From Caryophanales bacterium UBA4694 (lineage in GTDB: Bacteria; Bacillota_I; Bacilli_A; RFN20; CAG-288): a stretch of DNA of 18,872 bases. Shown here piece after piece: positions 15,266-18,872 of the stretch. The notes under the pieces are model-generated. The model did no database searches and was not told where the DNA came from. It was given only the letters and a program-made list of their open reading frames with translations. The position numbers were made by a program, and so were the translations under genes. The DNA lies in NCBI GenBank assembly GCA_002404835.1, contig DHKM01000005.1, positions 70,886 to 89,757 on the forward strand. The letters are read 5' to 3'. Each line of letters starts with the position of its first letter. The first letter of the stretch is position 1.

Positions 15266-18200
15266 ATGTATTTCACACCAGAATTATTTCAGACCAGGAA
15301 GGATACAAAGAATACCTATACAAGGTTCCATCATGCTTATTTCGGCGCCTTCTATGATGTCTATTCCGATGATGATGAAGAATTCCATATTCCAAAGGAA
15401 TGTGAGAAATCCTTAAAGGCACGTGCGGATTTCCTGAAGAAGGATATTTCGAAGAATCCTTATCCGATCATCAGGGACGGATATGAGAACCTTTCGGAGA
15501 CGTCCGACAGTGATAAACTCATTGAGCAGGTCCTCGGGCTTCCGGATGTCTGTTTCTATTCCAAAGGAAGAAGACTTGGCTTGGACGAGATCCTTTCCTC
15601 TTTGGTCTATGATGAGGACATCATGGTTCAAGTCGACTCACCGGATTATCTGGATATTTCCGAACTTGCTTCGGATGATTATTCTCTGATCTGTGCCATG
15701 AACAATCTTATCGAAAACGGATTCTATTTTCCGGATATGGAATGGATTATGCATCCTCTGTTCGGTGAGGTGGGTTTTCCTTGTTATCTGGACGAGACCA
15801 GAATACCGAAGAAGTATCTGAAGGAGACGGAGACTCCGGAGAAACTTCTCATGGATTTTGTGATGAATCCTCTTCAGATCAAAGCTGACGACTTCGTCTT
15901 ATATTTCAAGCCTCTCGAAGCGATGAGCCTTGAGGAGAAGTTCAATCTGGCATTCAAAAACGATAAAGGAGACAAGCCTTTGGGGGAACAAATCCGCAAT
16001 GAGGCATTGAGACTTTATTTTGCGTCTCTCATGAAACAGATCATCAATGATTTCTATAGGCATCGGTTCCAGGTCTTCTTCCTTTGTGGTTTTTCTCCGC
16101 TCGATCATGATTTCGGATATTATTCCTTTGCCTATCCTTATCGAGCCATGGGAGAGTCTTTCGAGATGCAGGCGATGGATTATTTCAGACCATATAAGGA
16201 TCCGAGTACCGGCGAATATGATGCGGATATCGTTCTCGATAAGTGGGCAATCCATGCTTCGGACAAAAGGAATCTGAAGATCCGTTTTGATTTCGTGAAG
16301 AAGTTTTTCGCAGAATGGGACAAGACACATCCGGACAAATACCTGTTCATGCCCGCCCATTTTCTGAGGGCTATGGGTCTACCATATCAGAGCTATCCGT
16401 ATGCCCGGTTCTTCGACTTCGAAAATGGTGATTTTGACTCTTTCTATTCTCTTTTCGAGGTCGTCGATTCTCCCTGTATCAAGGATGCCGGTCTTCGTCC
16501 TATTCGGATTTGTCTGACACAGCCCCAATATGAAAGCGCCGATTTTAGCGAAAAGGAAAAACGAGGTTTTTTCATCTATCCTGCTTTCTCGATCATCGAA
16601 AATACGGAAATAGATGCTCCGTATTTCGGGGATTTCTCGCATGTTGAGGGAAAACTTCAGAAGGCTGTTTCCGGAGATGCTTCGGTCCTGGATGATTATC
16701 TTGTCAGTACGCTTCTGCCTCCGATTTATATTGATTCTTCCTTGAATTTGAACATCAAGAATGATCTGGATTATATAAAGAGACGGAAGGTGGGAAACAC
16801 CTATGTTCTTGTCAGAGATTTTTTCCGTAACATGAATCAGGGAATGGACAATATCCGTGCCCTGAAAGAAGCTGATCCTGATGCTCCGACAGCTCTTTCC
16901 AGCTTTTTCTTATGCGTGGTTTCTGCTATCGTTGATGAATCAAAGACGAATGGGATGAAAATAGACAAGGAAGTCGTCAGAAAACTCATTGAGGAGGATC
17001 TTTCCTTCTACGTTCCGGATTTGGAATATCCGTACGTTTTTGTCGGAAGGTACTTCTTCGGCTATAGTAAGAACAAAGACGGGAAAGACATGGTCTTCTC
17101 CAAAAACGACAAGAGTGGGCTTAAAGCCATATCGGAATTTATCAAGCCCAAAGATTTCAGCGTTGTGATTTATGATCAGGGAAACCTTACTACCATCAGT
17201 AGAAGGATGAACTTGAAGAATATAGATGATGCTATCTGGTTCTTTGGTCTTCCGAAATGTTCCAAAGCCTCTCTTTCCGATGATTTTAGCAAGACACAGG
17301 CGATAAGCTGTAAGTCTTCTTTTTCCTTTGTCGGGAAGAAATACAGAAAACTGTTTCTGAAGCTTCCGCTTCTTTTGCTGACTCTGGCGGAGAACTGTCA
17401 GTTCGTGGACGGATATTTGGATGATAGCCATATGATTTTCGACTATTGTTCCATGGAATATGAAAAAATCGAAAGCATAGTGCATGCGTATGAAAAAAAC
17501 TGCGTGCATGACTATTATCCAAGAAGCAGTGTTTATACGGATGCAAACGAAAATCTCATGCTTTTGACAAATCATGGCAAGGCTTGGATGAATGAGAAGG
17601 GAATCTTAGATGACAACAGCTATTCCCTTATGAATGTTTTTTATGATGAAAAACTGAAGATGGATGTGGCGGTAGGAAGAAACTTCTATGCCTTTGGGCA
17701 TCGCTCTGATCCAAGCAGTTTCAAGTTGAGTGAGAGCGATTATTCCGCTATTCTGCAGATGATCCTCCATTTTGTAAAAGAAGCAGCTACTTATCATAAG
17801 AAAGATATGAACCCTTCTGCTTTGCTGGTCTATGCTCTTGGACTACCTTCCGTTTTCGTTTATAAGCTAGAGCGCTGTGGATTTAATGACCAAGACGGAA
17901 TAAATCAGCTGATTGACTTGTTGGGGTTTGATAAATGCTACGAAAAGAAAATGAGCAAGGATTCGTTCTTTACGAGCTATTTATCCTGCTATCATCATGA
18001 AAGGATTCCGCTTGGTTCTAGTCGGGATTCGACCGGACTGAGAATCATGGCTAGAAGTGAGGGGCTTTGTCTTTTAAACGGGCTCAGCGTCATCGAAAGC
18101 AATTTGTTCTCCGTCGAGAGCCTAAGCGAGTCTCTTGATCTTGTGGAAGGGAAAAGCAGACTCTTCGCAGTTTCCATTCTTAAGGAAATTGCAAGTGGTG

Positions 18201-18547
18201 CTGTTCTCATGCTTTTGTTTCCCGGGTATACGACATTGAATATCGAGATCGATGATTTTGTTTTGAAATTCAATGGAAACAATAAAGTAAGCGCGAATGA
18301 ATTATATGAATTCCGTGAATTCATGAATCAGGCTTTTGATTATCTTTCCAGTGAAATCCTTTTTGCTTTCATCAGTGAATTGTTCATTGGATTAGAGGAT
18401 GATTCCTCCATCATTGATGAATTGATTTCGGATATAAAGAAACAGAGGGGACTCCAGATTGAGTCGGGAAGGCTGAGAGCCTTGATCATCATCTTTGTCG
18501 TATTCTGCATCCGAAAGACGATGTACTGGATTTCTCAGATGATGTAA
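15266..18547 (+). CDS. Giant protein 2, tandem paralogue of giant protein 1
   Basis: This encodes 1093 residues, again with no known domain and no signal peptide. The start has a strong GGGAGG (15255-15260) 5 nt upstream, inside the end of giant gene 1. The four-unit layout is kept: LGLP (90-93), MGLP (370-373), FGLP (660-663) and LGLP (858-861), with the entry motif YPYVFVGRYFFGY (588-600) before unit 3. Colinear similarity to giant 1 is visible in the first 280 residues: FPCYLDETRIP (171-181) against FPVFVDVKRLP, and AMSLEEKF (219-226) against SLSFEEKI, followed by a matching helix rich in Leu/Tyr. Overall identity looks low, so the duplication is old. A hydrophobic C-terminus (LRALIIIFVVFCI, 1070-1082) followed by Arg-Lys could be a marginal membrane segment; giant 1 lacks an equivalent. 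The gene ends just before a terminator, closing the operon. Function is unknown. Confidence 0.9.
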   Translation: MYFTPELFQTRKDTKNTYTRFHHAYFGAFYDVYSDDDEEFHIPKECEKSLKARADFLKKDISKNPYPIIRDGYENLSETSDSDKLIEQVLGLPDVCFYSKGRRLGLDEILSSLVYDEDIMVQVDSPDYLDISELASDDYSLICAMNNLIENGFYFPDMEWIMHPLFGEVGFPCYLDETRIPKKYLKETETPEKLLMDFVMNPLQIKADDFVLYFKPLEAMSLEEKFNLAFKNDKGDKPLGEQIRNEALRLYFASLMKQIINDFYRHRFQVFFLCGFSPLDHDFGYYSFAYPYRAMGESFEMQAMDYFRPYKDPSTGEYDADIVLDKWAIHASDKRNLKIRFDFVKKFFAEWDKTHPDKYLFMPAHFLRAMGLPYQSYPYARFFDFENGDFDSFYSLFEVVDSPCIKDAGLRPIRICLTQPQYESADFSEKEKRGFFIYPAFSIIENTEIDAPYFGDFSHVEGKLQKAVSGDASVLDDYLVSTLLPPIYIDSSLNLNIKNDLDYIKRRKVGNTYVLVRDFFRNMNQGMDNIRALKEADPDAPTALSSFFLCVVSAIVDESKTNGMKIDKEVVRKLIEEDLSFYVPDLEYPYVFVGRYFFGYSKNKDGKDMVFSKNDKSGLKAISEFIKPKDFSVVIYDQGNLTTISRRMNLKNIDDAIWFFGLPKCSKASLSDDFSKTQAISCKSSFSFVGKKYRKLFLKLPLLLLTLAENCQFVDGYLDDSHMIFDYCSMEYEKIESIVHAYEKNCVHDYYPRSSVYTDANENLMLLTNHGKAWMNEKGILDDNSYSLMNVFYDEKLKMDVAVGRNFYAFGHRSDPSSFKLSESDYSAILQMILHFVKEAATYHKKDMNPSALLVYALGLPSVFVYKLERCGFNDQDGINQLIDLLGFDKCYEKKMSKDSFFTSYLSCYHHERIPLGSSRDSTGLRIMARSEGLCLLNGLSVIESNLFSVESLSESLDLVEGKSRLFAVSILKEIASGAVLMLLFPGYTTLNIEIDDFVLKFNGNNKVSANELYEFREFMNQAFDYLSSEILFAFISELFIGLEDDSSIIDELISDIKKQRGLQIESGRLRALIIIFVVFCIRKTMYWISQMM

Positions 18548-18550
18548 AGG

Positions 18551-18600
18551 AAAGCATCTGTGATTAGGGAGATATTAACTTCTGAAAGCAGATGCTTTTT
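18551..18600 (+). terminator. Rho-independent-like terminator closing the giant-gene operon
   Basis: A perfect 10-bp stem is formed by AAAGCATCTG (18551-18560) and CAGATGCTTT (18589-18598), and runs into TTTTT at 18596-18600. It starts 4 nt after the stop of giant gene 2. The 28-nt loop is longer than usual and I see no strong inner stem. Confidence 0.7.
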
Positions 18601-18786
18601 ATGTTGTAGAAAATATAAAATACAAAAGTAGTTAATGAATAACGGTTTAATTTACAATCGAAATCAATATTCAAAAAATGGTTTTCTATTTGGACAAGAA
18701 ACGTTGGATTTTTGTGATTGACGTAATGTATGTTAAAAGAAATTTTCGAATGAAAATCATCAAAGAAATAGTTTTCAAGTCACTTT

Positions 18787-18826
18787 ACTTCTAGATACTT
18801 CTAGATAATTTCTAGAACTTCTAGAT
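18787..18826. repeat. Four helically phased TCTAGA sites
   Basis: ACTTCTAGAT occurs twice in tandem (18787-18806), followed by AATTTCTAGA (18807-18816) and a third ACTTCTAGAT (18817-18826). The palindromic TCTAGA cores start at 18790, 18800, 18811 and 18820, that is 10, 11 and 9 bp apart, so all face roughly one side of the helix. GGAGG follows at 18830-18834. An operator array in front of a gene leaving the window is a reasonable guess. Confidence 0.65.
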
Positions 18827-18835
18827 ACCGGAGGA

Positions 18836-18872
18836 ATGTCTGGAAGAGTGAGGATATTTTTCATGTTTCCGT
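18836..18872 (+). CDS. Possible start of a further plus-strand gene (truncated by window end)
   Basis: A frame is open to the window edge with candidate starts ATG 18836, GTG 18848 and ATG 18863, all in phase. GGAGG (18830-18834) is only 1 nt from the first ATG, while GAGG (18850-18853) is 9 nt from the last, so the true start cannot be fixed. With only 12 codons visible this may be chance. Confidence 0.2.
   Translation, partial: MSGRVRIFFMFP

Noticed and set aside
16940..17575. Minus-strand 211-residue ORF opposite giant gene 2
   Set aside because: It lies wholly inside a well-supported gene, has no ribosome binding site, and has shadow-like composition.

Overview
The window looks like chromosomal DNA from a low-GC, Gram-positive-type bacterium. 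Cys-lipobox lipoproteins, strong AGGAGG-type ribosome binding sites, TATAAT boxes, cohesin/dockerin modules and Cys-rich 'TCTEKG' repeats together suggest a gut-associated member of the Firmicutes/Bacilli (Erysipelotrichales/RF39-like). This taxonomic placement is an inference from style, not from a marker gene. I found no rRNA, tRNA, CRISPR array, transposase or phage gene.

Layout. (1) Positions 1-1215, plus strand: the 3' part of a Sir2-family NAD-dependent deacetylase, followed by two small tightly linked genes of unknown function. A perfect 30-bp palindrome separates this group from convergent genes. (2) Positions 1385-7638, minus strand: a two-gene operon. The first gene encodes a large subtilisin (S8) lipoprotein with a beta-helix-like region, an Fn3-like region and a C-terminal type I dockerin. 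The second overlaps it by 4 bp (ATGA) and encodes a secreted protein with cohesin-like domains, eight Cys-rich repeats and a C-terminal membrane anchor. This looks like a self-contained cohesin-dockerin pair for holding a protease at the membrane. (3) Positions 7645-8295: an AT-rich stretch with a clear promoter for the protease operon, a possible gene fragment and a small tandem repeat. (4) Positions 8296-9540, minus strand: an AAA_14/DUF4143-type ATPase with its own extended -10 promoter. (5) Positions 9541-9850: a divergent regulatory region with a 34-bp near-palindrome, a repeated copy of its half-site, two 11-bp direct repeats, and a separate inverted repeat beside the plus-strand promoter. 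(6) Positions 9851-18547, plus strand: a compact operon of a small unknown protein, an M6-family lipoprotein metalloprotease, and two adjacent giant proteins (1133 and 1093 aa) of no family I recognise. It ends in a rho-independent-like terminator. (7) Positions 18601-18872: a non-coding tail with four TCTAGA sites spaced about one helical turn apart, perhaps just upstream of a gene that leaves the window.

The two best candidates for undescribed biology are these. First, the two giant proteins are diverged tandem paralogues, each apparently built from four similar units with a recurring 'xGLP' signature. They sit in an operon with a surface metalloprotease. Second, the dockerin protease and the membrane cohesin are translationally coupled. 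The functional links proposed in both cases are inferences from gene order and visible domains.
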